Below, piece by piece: positions 1 to 8,444 of a stretch of DNA of 55,580 bases. The notes under the pieces are model-generated. The model made no database searches. It was not told where the DNA came from and saw only the letters and a program-made list of their open reading frames with translations. Position 1 is the stretch's first letter. Each line of letters begins with the position of its first letter. The stretch is from Pectinatus brassicae. Its GTDB lineage: Bacteria; Bacillota; Negativicutes; Selenomonadales; Selenomonadaceae. Where the stretch lies: NCBI RefSeq assembly GCF_014201835.1, contig NZ_JACHFH010000020.1, positions 1 through 55,580 of the forward strand, written 5' to 3'. The position numbers were made by a program, and so were the translations under genes.

Positions 1-82
1 CACTTTCCTTTTATCAATATGGTTAAATAGACTGTACTACATTGCAATAAAAGAAAATAGGGCTTATGTTGAATTGTTTAAC
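1..82. other. AT-rich flank left of the CRISPR array
   Basis: Eighty-two bases before the first degenerate repeat. I see no complete gene, hairpin or promoter that I can defend here. It may be the trailer side of the array. Confidence 0.4.
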
Positions 83-777
83 ACGTTATATATAGCAGCA
101 TGTAATGTAAATTATAAGGACGGTTTACAAAGATAACTTTACCGATGTGTTTGGAATCTAGCAGCATGTAATGTAAATCGGTAATGCATGCGTGTATGGT
201 AATGCACGCTTGTAGTTTGGAATCTAGCAGCATGTAATGTAAATAAACAGGCAATAACAACACTTATAGAAGTGTAATTTGTTTGGAATCTAGCAGCATG
301 TAATGTAAATGTGGAAAATAATAAAGAGGGATATAAAGACAAAAGCGTTTGGAATCTAGCAGCATGTAATGTAAATCTTTAACATGATGTATTCTTGACT
401 TGTCAAAGTAAGGTTTGGAATCTAGCAGCATGTAATGTAAATAAATAATTTCGATATTTACTAGCAAGTGTACTGTTAGTTTGGAATCTAGCAGCATGTA
501 ATGTAAATAAATCAGTTGAAACTTCATAATTTACAGTTAGTATTAGTTTGGAATCTAGCAGCATGTAATGTAAATCGTGTTTTATGCCTTCTTGATTACA
601 GTATGATGCACATAGTTTGGAATCTAGCAGCATGTAATGTAAATTGCACAAGACATGTCTAAATTTATGCAGGAAGCTAAGTTTGGAATCTAGCAGCATG
701 TAATGTAAATGCGACGATAATCTACAGCCGCCCCCGCAAGCTTCGAAGTTTGGAATCTAGCAGCATGTAATGTAAGA
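83..777 (-). CRISPR. CRISPR array, 11 repeats and 10 spacers, no cas genes in window
   Basis: A 30-bp repeat (plus strand starts GTTTGGAATC, ends TAATGTAAAT) recurs at 149, 215, 281, 347, 413, 479, 546, 615 and 681. Degenerate copies lie at 83-112 (first ten bases lost) and 748-777 (last two bases changed). Spacers are 36-39 nt. Read on the minus strand the repeat ends in CCAAAC, like the 3' end of many type I-B repeats. The badly eroded copy at 83-112 then sits at the trailer end, so transcription from right to left is inferred. No cas gene is visible, so the array is either an orphan or its cas operon lies left of the window. The 30-bp repeat with 36-nt spacers suits a class 1 system; the subtype is a guess. 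Confidence 0.97.
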
Positions 778-792
778 ATTTAAAATTGGGAT

Positions 793-846
793 AAAAAAAC
801 TGACCATCAATAATTAGATTTTTAGGTCTAATTATTGATGGTCAGT
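793..846 (-). terminator. Intrinsic terminator of the Rrf2 gene, next to the CRISPR array
   Basis: A perfect 20-bp stem (799-818 with 827-846) has an 8-nt loop and, on the minus strand, is followed directly by six T (798-793). It lies 46 bp after the Rrf2 stop codon and 21 bp before the first CRISPR repeat. A dual role as part of the array leader cannot be excluded. Confidence 0.85.
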
Positions 847-892
847 TCATAAATTGCAATAGGCGGTACTTTTATTGATTATCAAATAAGAG

Positions 893-1327
893 TTAAATAG
901 AAAATCTTTTTTTCATATCATTTATAATATCTGCTATAGTAATTTTTTTCATTTCATTTTCCATAGAATGCTGTATTTGCAATAGTTTGTTATCTAACAC
1001 AGAATGAATGTTATTGCCAATAGGGCACGCTGGATTAGGATTTTCATGAAAATGGAATAACTGGCCATTTTCAACACATTCTACAGCTAAATATATATCA
1101 AATAAAGTTATATTCTCAATTGATTTTGTTATAGATGTTCCGCCACTGCCGCGAGTGACTTGAATAAGGTCAGCATTTTTAAGTTGTTTTAAAAGCTTGC
1201 GAATTACAACAGGATTTACATTCACACTGCCAGCAAGAAAATCACTTGTTATTTTATGTTTTTTTTGAAAGATATAAATACAAGTTAAAACATGAATTGC
1301 TATAGTAAATCTACTTGAAATTTGCAT
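893..1327 (-). CDS. Rrf2 family transcriptional regulator (YwnA-like)
   Basis: 144 aa with an N-terminal winged helix typical of Rrf2 proteins (start MQISSRFTIAIHVL; recognition region VNPVVIRKLLKQLKNADLI, then the wing GSGGTS). The C-terminal half has a single cysteine (ACPIGN), not the three-cysteine cluster of IscR or NsrR, so an Fe-S cluster is unlikely. The nearest familiar pattern is YwnA, whose gene neighbours an NAD(P)-binding protein in Bacillus; the same pairing is seen here. The gene lies 94 bp downstream of the oxidoreductase on the same strand and ends at a strong terminator. It probably represses the upstream gene through the two operators at 2094-2156 (inference). A GGGAGA ribosome site precedes the start. 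Confidence 0.88.
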   Translation of the reverse strand: MQISSRFTIAIHVLTCIYIFQKKHKITSDFLAGSVNVNPVVIRKLLKQLKNADLIQVTRGSGGTSITKSIENITLFDIYLAVECVENGQLFHFHENPNPACPIGNNIHSVLDNKLLQIQHSMENEMKKITIADIINDMKKRFSI

Positions 1328-1421
1328 AATTGATAATTCTCCCTATTTTAATACTTAATAACTTAAAATAGCATAAGAATGCGATTATGTCCAGTGGTAA
1401 TATGGTATTTTAAATAAAGTA

Positions 1422-2051
1422 TTATTCCGACAAAACACTTATTCTTTGTTGAATATGCTTGCCTTTTAGAGCTTCATCAATCATGGCTATAGCATAATCT
1501 GAATAACTAATAAAACTTTCGCCTTTTGAATTCAAAGTAAATTCTTCACCAGCAAGAATATATTTACCAGTTTTTGTACCTGTGGCCTGAAAATCAGCGG
1601 CAGGACTAATATATGTCCAGTTTACATCATTTCTTTGACGAAGTTCTTTTAAGGATTTAGCCATAGCAAAAGCTACTGGTTTAAAGGAATCGGGAAAATC
1701 AGGAGCGTCTGAAATAGCGGTAGTATGTTGTTTATCAGTATAAAGACTACCAGCCCCACCAACAATAAGAAGACGCACTTGGGAATTACTTAATAAATCA
1801 CAGAGTTTTTTTAGTGAAGTGCTATGCTGAGGTAGAGCTTCTTCTGTCCAGCCGCCAAAGGCATCAATTATAACATTAAAATTTTTGATATCATCTATAG
1901 TTAAATCAAATAAATCTTTTTGAATTACTGATTGAGTGGCTGATTTATTTTTATTTCTTACAATAGCAGTAGTATCTAAACCTCTTTCCACAGCTTCTTT
2001 TGCGATGAGTTGTCCTGCTTTGCCATTGGCACCAATAACTGCAATTTTCAT
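1422..2051 (-). CDS. NAD(P)-binding oxidoreductase (YwnB/NmrA-like, atypical SDR)
   Basis: 209 aa. The N-terminus shows a Rossmann dinucleotide motif (VIGANGKAG), followed by the IDAFGG and LLIVGGAGSLY strands of the atypical short-chain dehydrogenase family that includes YwnB and NmrA-type sensors. There is no canonical YxxxK pair, as is usual for this subgroup; the substrate is unknown. It would act in the cytoplasm in redox or electrophile stress (family-level inference). It is the first gene of a two-gene minus-strand unit with the Rrf2 regulator, starts after an AGGAGAT ribosome site, and has twin inverted-repeat operators upstream. Confidence 0.85.
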   Translation of the reverse strand: MKIAVIGANGKAGQLIAKEAVERGLDTTAIVRNKNKSATQSVIQKDLFDLTIDDIKNFNVIIDAFGGWTEEALPQHSTSLKKLCDLLSNSQVRLLIVGGAGSLYTDKQHTTAISDAPDFPDSFKPVAFAMAKSLKELRQRNDVNWTYISPAADFQATGTKTGKYILAGEEFTLNSKGESFISYSDYAIAMIDEALKGKHIQQRISVLSE

Positions 2052-2084
2052 TTTGATGATCTCCTTTTTATAAATAAATTAATT

Positions 2085-2114
2085 TATATAGCGTTGTAAT
2101 TATTATTGTTACAA
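2085..2114 (-). promoter_or_regulatory. Predicted promoter of the oxidoreductase gene
   Basis: On the minus strand a -35 box TTGTAA (2114-2109) is separated by 18 bp from a -10 box TATATA (2090-2085). The -35 box is one arm of the promoter-proximal operator, so regulator binding would block polymerase. Confidence 0.5.
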
Positions 2115-2156
2115 TAAAATGATAATTCTTTTTTGTTGTAATGTCAATGGTTACAA
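2094..2156. promoter_or_regulatory. Twin operator TTGTAA-N9-TTACAA, two copies 42 bp apart
   Basis: Two identical dyads with 6-bp arms and 9-bp spacers lie at 2094-2114 and 2136-2156. Their start-to-start distance is 42 bp, about four helical turns, so both face the same side of the DNA. The first overlaps the -35 box of the oxidoreductase promoter. They lie between the divergent oxidoreductase and hslO genes. The neighbouring Rrf2 protein is the obvious candidate to bind them; this is inference. Confidence 0.7.
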
Positions 2157-2234
2157 TAAAAATAAATTTATAAATAATATTGATATAATTTTGTGTAGTA
2201 TAATGAAACTATAATAATGATGAGGGTGGATTTT

Positions 2235-3038
2235 ATGTCTGATTATATTTTACGAGCCATTGATAACAAGAGTGAAATAAGGGCTTTTGCGGCAATTATG
2301 ACAGATACGTGTCAACGGGCGCAGAAAATACATGCATTATCGCCAGTGGTATCTTCTGATATGAATAAGTTGTTAATCACAGCGGCTATTATGCAGCTGA
2401 TGGAAAAGAATGATGATGCTTTAATAAGTCTACAGCTTAGCGGTCGGGAAAACAAAGTGAATTTAAACGCAGTAGCAACAGCTGACGGCTATTTAAAGTG
2501 CAGTGCCATAGTTGGAACAATGAATGAAAAAAATATGCAGTCAGAGCTAAAAGAGGGCTTTTTAAAACTAGTACGGGATATAGGCATGCGTGAACCATAT
2601 ATAAGTACAGTTCAAGTAAAAGATAATAATTTGGGACAAGCTGTGCAGGATTATTATGCACAAAGTGAGCAGGTAGAAAGCTATGTCATTTTTAGCGATA
2701 ATAATGATGAATATATGGGACTTATTGTTCAATTACTGCCTAATGCCAAAGCAGAAACGATAGAGAATTTAAAAAAACAATTTGCTGAGCTGGATTGGCA
2801 GAATATTTCTGCACTGGGGGCTATACTGGAAAAATTGTCGCTGAAGATAGTTGATAAGCAGATGGTTAAGTATAAGTGCAATTGTTCACGCGAGCAAATG
2901 GGAAAAGCCCTTATAAGTTTAGGTAAAGAGCAATTACAAAGTCTTATAGATGATGGGGAACCATTGGAGATGGGATGTCGTTTTTGTAAAAAAACATATA
3001 CTTTTACAATTGCTGATTTACATGATCTTGTTGTATAA
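2235..3038 (+). CDS. hslO: Hsp33 redox-regulated chaperone
   Basis: 267 aa from ATG 2235, chosen because GAGGGTGG lies 5-7 nt before it; in-frame ATGs at 2217 and 2220 lack a ribosome site. Hsp33 is a cytoplasmic holdase that binds unfolding proteins when oxidised. The redox switch is clear near the C-terminus: a CxC pair (KCNCSREQ) and a CxxC pair (CRFCKKTY) that bind zinc when reduced. The N-terminal domain begins DYILRAID as in the family, and length is slightly under the usual 290 aa. It is a single gene ended by a hairpin at 3078-3110. It sits divergent to a probable oxidative or electrophile stress operon. Confidence 0.95.
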   Translation: MSDYILRAIDNKSEIRAFAAIMTDTCQRAQKIHALSPVVSSDMNKLLITAAIMQLMEKNDDALISLQLSGRENKVNLNAVATADGYLKCSAIVGTMNEKNMQSELKEGFLKLVRDIGMREPYISTVQVKDNNLGQAVQDYYAQSEQVESYVIFSDNNDEYMGLIVQLLPNAKAETIENLKKQFAELDWQNISALGAILEKLSLKIVDKQMVKYKCNCSREQMGKALISLGKEQLQSLIDDGEPLEMGCRFCKKTYTFTIADLHDLVV

Positions 3039-3077
3039 TAGTAGTCCTGTGCAAATATGGTTTATATAGTAAAAACG

Positions 3078-3110
3078 AATCAATGGTACGTGTTATCATT
3101 GATTTTTCTT
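3078..3110 (+). terminator. Terminator after hslO
   Basis: AATCAATG (3078-3085) pairs with CATTGATT (3097-3104) across an 11-nt loop and runs into TTTCTT. Confidence 0.7.
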
Positions 3111-3173
3111 GTGTAATAAAAATTAACTTAATAACATTAATGAGTGAAAGTCAAATTATTTATAAGCAGGAAA

Positions 3174-3221
3174 ACTCAATATATTGTAGAAATACATATA
3201 AAAATACACTATATATTGAAT
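3174..3221. promoter_or_regulatory. Tandem NrdR boxes upstream of nrdJ
   Basis: Two 16-bp sites resemble the NrdR-box consensus acaCwAtATaTwGtgt: cores CAATATATTG (3177-3186) and CTATATATTG (3209-3218). They are 32 bp apart start to start, the three-turn phasing typical of NrdR. They lie 14 bp or more before the predicted -35 box. NrdR represses ribonucleotide reductase genes when dATP is plentiful (established). The rest of the 303-bp gap holds the hslO terminator and the nrdJ promoter; no B12 riboswitch is visible. Confidence 0.8.
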
Positions 3222-3234
3222 AATAGTCATGAAA

Positions 3235-3263
3235 TTGCACTAAAATACGGGTGGCAATAATAA
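3235..3263 (+). promoter_or_regulatory. Predicted nrdJ promoter
   Basis: TTGCAC (3235-3240), 17-bp spacer, TAATAA (3258-3263), just downstream of the NrdR boxes. The gene starts about 75 bp later. Confidence 0.45.
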
Positions 3264-3341
3264 ATAAATTTTATTATAATAACAAAGCTAATTAAAAATA
3301 ATTATTAAATAAGAATTACTTGACTATAAGGAGCGAGTTTT

Positions 3342-5594
3342 TTGGAAAAATGGTATGAGAATGAAATAGGTAAAAATATTTTGCAGGCAAAATATTATCA
3401 TGTGGGAGAAAATGATCCGCAGGATTTTATTAATCGTGTGGCTTCGATATTTTCGCCTGAAGTGAAAATATCAATGCATGAGTATCTGGAAGATGGCTCT
3501 GTATGCCCTGCTGGACGTACTTTATATGCAACAGGTGCTAAGGGGAAATTTAAGGCAAGTTTAAGTAACTGTTATATATTGCCTTCACCTGAAGATAATA
3601 TTGAATCTATTTTTAAAATCAATGCTGAAATTGCCCGTATTTTTTCTTATGGCGGTGGTATTGGGGTTAATATTAGCAATTTGCGTCCCAAAGAAAGTAG
3701 TGTTAATAATGCGGCTCGTACATCGACTGGCGCAGTATCTTTTTTAAAAATTTTTGACTCTACAGGTGAAGTAATAAGCCAAAATGGCCGTCGCGGAGCG
3801 ATGATGGTGGGACTTAACTGTGATCATCCAGATATTTACGAATTTTTGCATATGAAGCAGCATAATGAAAAACTTGCATCAATGAATATTTCTATATTAT
3901 TTAAAGATGATTTTATGAAAGCAGTAACAAATAATGAAGAATACGAACTAAAATTTGATGTTGCAGCTACCGGTGAACAAGTCAGAAAAAAAATAAATGC
4001 CGCAGACTTTTTTGATGAATATTGTAAAACACAGTGGGATTGGGGCGACCCAGGAGCATTGTTTGTCGATAGACTTAACGACTACACATTATTGAGTGGT
4101 TATGATGATTATAATATTGAGATAACTAATCCTTGTGGGGAATTTGGTGGTAATGCTTATAATTCCTGTAACCTTATGAGCGTTAATCTTTATAATTTTA
4201 TTGATGATAAATTTGCTGATGCTCCAAAGCTTAATGAAGAAACTTTTGCAAAGGCTGTATCTACAGCAGTACGGGCACTTGATGAGGTACTTGATTATGG
4301 TTATGAAACACAGCCACTCGATGCCAACCGTAAATGTATTGACGATTGGCGTAGTGTCGGCTTGGGGTTATTTGGCGTTGCAGATGCACTTATCGCCATG
4401 AAGCTTAAATATGGCAGTGATGATGCCAATGCTTTTATTGGTCAGGCTATGCGTCTGATGTTTATCGAGGCGGCTCGTACATCAGCACAAATGGCTAAAG
4501 AAAAGGGCACGTTTGGTCGTTATGATTGGAAAAAAACATTAAAGTCACCGCTTGTAAAATTATTGCAAAAAGAAGCGCCGGATGTTTATGCACTTATCAA
4601 GGAAAATGGCTTAAGAAATGGCACATTGCTAGCCATTGCCCCAACGGGTACAATATCGCTGCTTATGGGTGTATTTTCAGGCGGTTGTGAGCCGTTATAT
4701 AAAATGAGTTATATGCGTACTACCCATAAAATGGAAGGTGATAATAAAGCGTTTAAAGTATATGCACATTCCATAAAGGATTTACTGGATTATAATGAGC
4801 TTAGTTATGATACTGCCGATGAAGAAATTAAAAAGAGATTTCCATGGATTATTGAAAGCCATGAGGTACCATATTTAAATCGTGTTAAATTGCAGGCTGT
4901 AATGCAGAAATATGTTGACAATTCGATATCTTCAACTGTTAATTTGCGCAGTGATGCCACAGTGGATGATATCAAGCGGATTTATTTAGCGGCATGGAAA
5001 GCTAATTGTAAAGGTATTACTGTATTTCGCGATGGCTGTAAACGCGGCAATATTCTTGGCGTAACAGATGAAAAAAAATCATCAATAGAATATGATTCCA
5101 TACAACCGAAAAAAAGAGACGATATTGCCCGTCTTGATGGTACTACACTGGTTCGCCATACTTCCTGTGTGGATAAGATGTATATTACAATCAATAAGAC
5201 AGCATCGGGTCAGGTATTTGAAGTGTTTACTAATGCATCCGGTGGCTGTGCCAGCAATATTGCTACGATTACACGTTTAACATCATTGGCACTGCGCTCA
5301 GGTGTCAGCGTCAAGCAGATAATAAAACAGCTGGCAGTAAGTAAGTGTTCGGCTTGTCAGGCACTTATCCGTGATGGCAGAAAAGATATTTCTTTGTCAT
5401 GCGGTAACGCTATAGCTTCAGCCTTGATGGAAGTATATAATGAAACACAGACCAAAAAAGATGAAGAAACATATGTGGATAAAAGTGAAGATGCATCTAT
5501 AAATAAAAAATGTCCAGAGTGTGGACATTATACATTGCGCCCGGAGGGAAATTGTGTGACTTGTACCTATTGCGGCTGGTCTAAATGTGAATAA
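3342..5594 (+). CDS. nrdJ: Adenosylcobalamin-dependent ribonucleotide reductase, class II
   Basis: 750 aa from TTG 3342, with AAGGAG 8 nt upstream. It reduces ribonucleotides to deoxyribonucleotides using a radical generated from adenosylcobalamin, so it needs no oxygen. Visible family marks are the NPCGE active-site motif, the substrate-site APTGTIS loop, an SNCYI cysteine region near residue 85, and the TSCxDKxYIT accessory domain near residue 605. A C-terminal zinc ribbon (CPECG, CTYCGWSKC) probably re-reduces the active site. It is monocistronic, with a terminator at 5619-5665. Control is probably by NrdR through the boxes at 3174-3221. The cbi genes at 13998 supply part of the cofactor pathway. 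Confidence 0.95.
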   Translation: MEKWYENEIGKNILQAKYYHVGENDPQDFINRVASIFSPEVKISMHEYLEDGSVCPAGRTLYATGAKGKFKASLSNCYILPSPEDNIESIFKINAEIARIFSYGGGIGVNISNLRPKESSVNNAARTSTGAVSFLKIFDSTGEVISQNGRRGAMMVGLNCDHPDIYEFLHMKQHNEKLASMNISILFKDDFMKAVTNNEEYELKFDVAATGEQVRKKINAADFFDEYCKTQWDWGDPGALFVDRLNDYTLLSGYDDYNIEITNPCGEFGGNAYNSCNLMSVNLYNFIDDKFADAPKLNEETFAKAVSTAVRALDEVLDYGYETQPLDANRKCIDDWRSVGLGLFGVADALIAMKLKYGSDDANAFIGQAMRLMFIEAARTSAQMAKEKGTFGRYDWKKTLKSPLVKLLQKEAPDVYALIKENGLRNGTLLAIAPTGTISLLMGVFSGGCEPLYKMSYMRTTHKMEGDNKAFKVYAHSIKDLLDYNELSYDTADEEIKKRFPWIIESHEVPYLNRVKLQAVMQKYVDNSISSTVNLRSDATVDDIKRIYLAAWKANCKGITVFRDGCKRGNILGVTDEKKSSIEYDSIQPKKRDDIARLDGTTLVRHTSCVDKMYITINKTASGQVFEVFTNASGGCASNIATITRLTSLALRSGVSVKQIIKQLAVSKCSACQALIRDGRKDISLSCGNAIASALMEVYNETQTKKDEETYVDKSEDASINKKCPECGHYTLRPEGNCVTCTYCGWSKCE

Positions 5595-5618
5595 ATATTA
5601 TAGTAAATAATATTATGT

Positions 5619-5665
5619 CCGTATTACTATTAAATTTCATTATTAATAGTAATACGGGCTTTTTT
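5619..5665 (+). terminator. Terminator after nrdJ
   Basis: A 15-bp perfect stem (5619-5633 with 5643-5657), GC closing at the base, is followed by GC and six T. Confidence 0.9.
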
Positions 5666-5792
5666 GTAAGATGAATATTTACAAAAATAAAATATTTTTA
5701 TAAATTTAAAATATTAGTAGAACTTTTAGGAGGTAAAAATAAAAATTTAGGGAAATATTTAAAGTGTATTAATTTAGGAAAGGTTGGATAAT

Positions 5793-7507
5793 ATGGAGGT
5801 TATTAACAATTTAAGAGTCAGGTATAAAGCGGCAATCATGATTATAATTGCTACAATAGGTATGATAACGGTAGGGTATACAGGTTATACATATCTATAT
5901 AAAAGCCAGCTGGCAATGGAGGCGATCTACTCCAATAATTTGCAAGCGGTACAACATTTAAGCAAGGCTATAGTTGATACCAGAGTAGTGCAGAGCCGGA
6001 CTTTGCAAACGGTAATCGAGACAAAGCCGGAAAAACTGGCTCAACGCAAAGATGATTTTTTGAAATTCAGTAAAAACTATGAGGGGGAATGGGAGGCCTA
6101 TACTAAGATAGCATCGCCGGCAGGAAAAGAAAAATTGGCAGCAGCGCAAAGTCACTGGAATGATTATAAAGCGACAATGATGGATATTATAAATTTATCG
6201 TTGCAGGGTAAAAAAGAGGAAGCGGCAGCCTTATATGAAACAAAAGGTGCCTCAACGATGATTGCAATTCGCGATAACCTCAATGAGCTGCAAAAGATCG
6301 AAGATAGCTCAGCTAAAGCCATTAATGAGAATAATAAGCAAGATTCCAAGTCAGCCTTACATAATATGATTATAAAGACAGTGCTTGTTTTCATAGTGTT
6401 GCTTGTTTTTTGTTTGTGGTTTGTAAAACAAATTATTACACCACTTAACGATATGATACATACTTGTAAAAAGCTCAGTGATGGCTATTATCGTATTGAT
6501 GGACAAACGTCAGTACGCGGTGATGAATTTGGTGATATGGAAAGAATGCTGTGGCAGATGCAGGAGAGTTTGATTAAATTTTTGCATCGAATGAATGATT
6601 CTATTGAACATGTGGCGGCATCCTCAGAAGAATTAACAGCCAGCTCCATGCAATCAGCACAGGCAGCGACAGATGTAGCTAAATCAGCAGAAAAGGCATC
6701 ATCGCTGGTAGAAGAACATAAAGTATCAGTGACACGTGGCAGAAGCTCGGTGAATGAAGTTAACATATCTATCCAAAATATCCATAAAGAATCAGATACC
6801 GTAGTAGGTTATGCTCATTCTGTTGTAAATTATGTTACAGAGGGCAATGGTGTCATTGATAAATCTGTTACAAAAATAAAGACAGTGGAAAATACAGTTT
6901 CATCATCAACTGATATGGTGGAAACATTAGGTGACAGTTCACAGGCAATAGGACAGATTATTGAAACTATTTCAAGCATTGCCGGACAGACCAATTTATT
7001 AGCACTTAATGCAGCCATAGAGGCAGCTCGCGCTGGCGAAAATGGCAAGGGGTTTGCTGTGGTGTAGCTGAAGAGGTAAGAAAACTAGCGGAACAGTCGC
7101 AGACAGCAGCGGCACAGATTACTGAGCTTATAAGCAAAATTCAGTCGGATACGGCTAATGCAGTTACAGCTATGCAGCGTGGACGCAGTGAGGTTGCTGA
7201 AGGAGCAAAATCAGTAGAAGAACTGCGCAGTATGTTCAGTAAAATTGATGGCTTGATAAATAATGTAACGCAGCAAATGGACAAAATGGCACAGGCCGTT
7301 AATAAGGTAACGCAAAATGCTGCCAGCATTTCACGCGAGGTCGATAATATTGATACGGACAGTAACAAGGTAGCGGGAGAGATACAGACGGTATCAGCTG
7401 CTATGCAGCATCAATCGGCTACGACTGAGGAAATTGCTTCTGCCAGTGAAGCATTGGCTCAACTAGCACAGGAAACACAGGAAGAATTGCATAAATTTAA
7501 ATTCTAA
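5793..7507 (+). pseudogene. Methyl-accepting chemotaxis protein, frameshifted
   Basis: Two reading frames make one receptor. The first (5793-7067) has an N-terminal membrane helix (about residues 11-32), a periplasmic four-helix sensor, a second helix ([19 protein letters not shown]), a HAMP domain, and the start of the signalling hairpin, where [13 protein letters not shown] is the conserved tip. Right after GKGFAVV the frame hits TAG (7065-7067). The second frame resumes the family sequence ([12 protein letters not shown]) and runs to 7507. A 2-nt GT insertion at 7061-7066 explains this: removing it restores about 570 codons. Start ATG 5793 follows AGGAAAGG; TTG 5784 is too close to it. It may be a true mutation, phase variation or a sequencing error. 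Confidence 0.9.
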
Positions 7508-7512
7508 AATAT

Positions 7513-7554
7513 AATGGCCCCGTTATTTGGCATATGCTAAATAACGGGGCCATT
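7513..7554. terminator. Hairpin after the chemotaxis receptor
   Basis: A perfect 16-bp GC-rich stem (7513-7528 with 7539-7554) with a 10-nt loop follows the stop codon by 5 bp. The T tract is poor (TTTGTG), but the stem is strong. Confidence 0.7.
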
Positions 7555-7661
7555 TGTGTGGAGGGTACATATCAAAAAAATGAAATTGATATTTATTATC
7601 AACTCAATAATAACAAATAATTATTTAATAGTCAAATGATAACAATAAATTTTATAATAAC

Positions 7662-7690
7662 AAAAAAGCATACTCGTAAGAGTATGCTTT
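7662..7690 (-). terminator. Terminator of tRNA-Leu
   Basis: On the minus strand an 11-bp stem (7690-7680 with 7675-7665), TTAC loop, ends in a T run. It lies 13 bp beyond the CCA end of the tRNA. Confidence 0.85.
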
Positions 7691-7702
7691 AATAATCTAA
7701 TT

Positions 7703-7786
7703 TGGTGCGGAAGACAGGACTTGAACCTGCACTCCGGAGGAACTAGATCCTAAGTCTAGCGCGTCTGCCAATTCCGCCACTTCCGC
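7703..7786 (-). tRNA. tRNA-Leu (anticodon TAG)
   Basis: The minus strand folds as a class II tRNA with acceptor GCGGAAG/CTTCCGC, anticodon loop CTTAGGA (anticodon TAG, reads CUN leucine codons), a long variable arm, the GTTCAAGTC T-loop and an encoded CCA end. Class II length (84 nt with CCA) fits tRNA-Leu. It has its own terminator and no adjacent tRNA. Confidence 0.97.
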
Positions 7787-7839
7787 ATCGAAGACAATTA
7801 TACAGTGTTTATCTTAAATAGTCAATACATATTGTAAAA

Positions 7840-8385
7840 TTATTTAAGATATTTTTGTCGTAGCATAAATTTTCGTTTCATTGCTGTTATAAAATCGGCA
7901 GCAGCCTGTAAATCATCAGCATCGGGATGCAAGGCTGCATTGGCCCATCTTTTTTTATTGCGGTCATTAGCTGTATGCGGGTCATCAGGAGAACCTTGTT
8001 CTCGTCTTGCTAAAAGTGCGGGATTTATTTTGCCCTGTGAAGCAAATGTTCCAAGAATAGTGCAACCTTCACCTAGATAATTAGCGGCTCTGGCAAAGGC
8101 TGTTACAGCATGTTCACTGTATTTTTCAGCACCGTGTGTCTGGAATAATATTACTTCTTTATTGGAAAGTTGTCCCAATATTTTTTTGCTTTTGGGATCA
8201 GGACCACCACGCGATAGCCAATAGCCAACCATAATTACATCATAATCGGCGAAGGAAAAATCAGCAGAGATGTTGTTAATAGAGTAAATATCACCTTCAT
8301 TATCATCAAGAGCATTATTAAGGGCACAAGCGATTTGTTTGGTATTACCAGTATTACTGGAATAAATTGTAAGCCATTTTTTCAT
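7840..8385 (-). CDS. Flavodoxin family protein
   Basis: 181 aa. The N-terminus carries the FMN phosphate-binding loop SSNTGNT (residues 9-15) after a beta strand, and DYDVIMVGYW is the second flavodoxin strand. It probably carries electrons in the cytoplasm; the partner is unknown. The C-terminal third is basic and not diagnostic. It lies about 60 bp downstream of the ferredoxin on the same strand, so the two may be co-transcribed and pass electrons together (inference). It starts after AAAAGGAA. Confidence 0.85.
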   Translation of the reverse strand: MKKWLTIYSSNTGNTKQIACALNNALDDNEGDIYSINNISADFSFADYDVIMVGYWLSRGGPDPKSKKILGQLSNKEVILFQTHGAEKYSEHAVTAFARAANYLGEGCTILGTFASQGKINPALLARREQGSPDDPHTANDRNKKRWANAALHPDADDLQAAADFITAMKRKFMLRQKYLK

Positions 8386-8444
8386 AGATAAAGAATTCCT
8401 TTTATCAACTTAATATTTTTTGTGTGCGTATTATACTAATATAT

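Noticed and set aside
78-699. Several overlapping minus-strand frames rich in LHYMLLDSK or FTLHAARFQT
   Set aside because: These are translations of the CRISPR repeat, not proteins.
3105-3341. Cobalamin riboswitch before nrdJ
   Set aside because: No B12 box or long folded leader is visible; NrdR boxes explain the region.
5728-5734. Perfect AGGAGGT without a following start codon
   Set aside because: No ATG, GTG or TTG opens a frame at a suitable distance; probably chance in an AT-rich leader.
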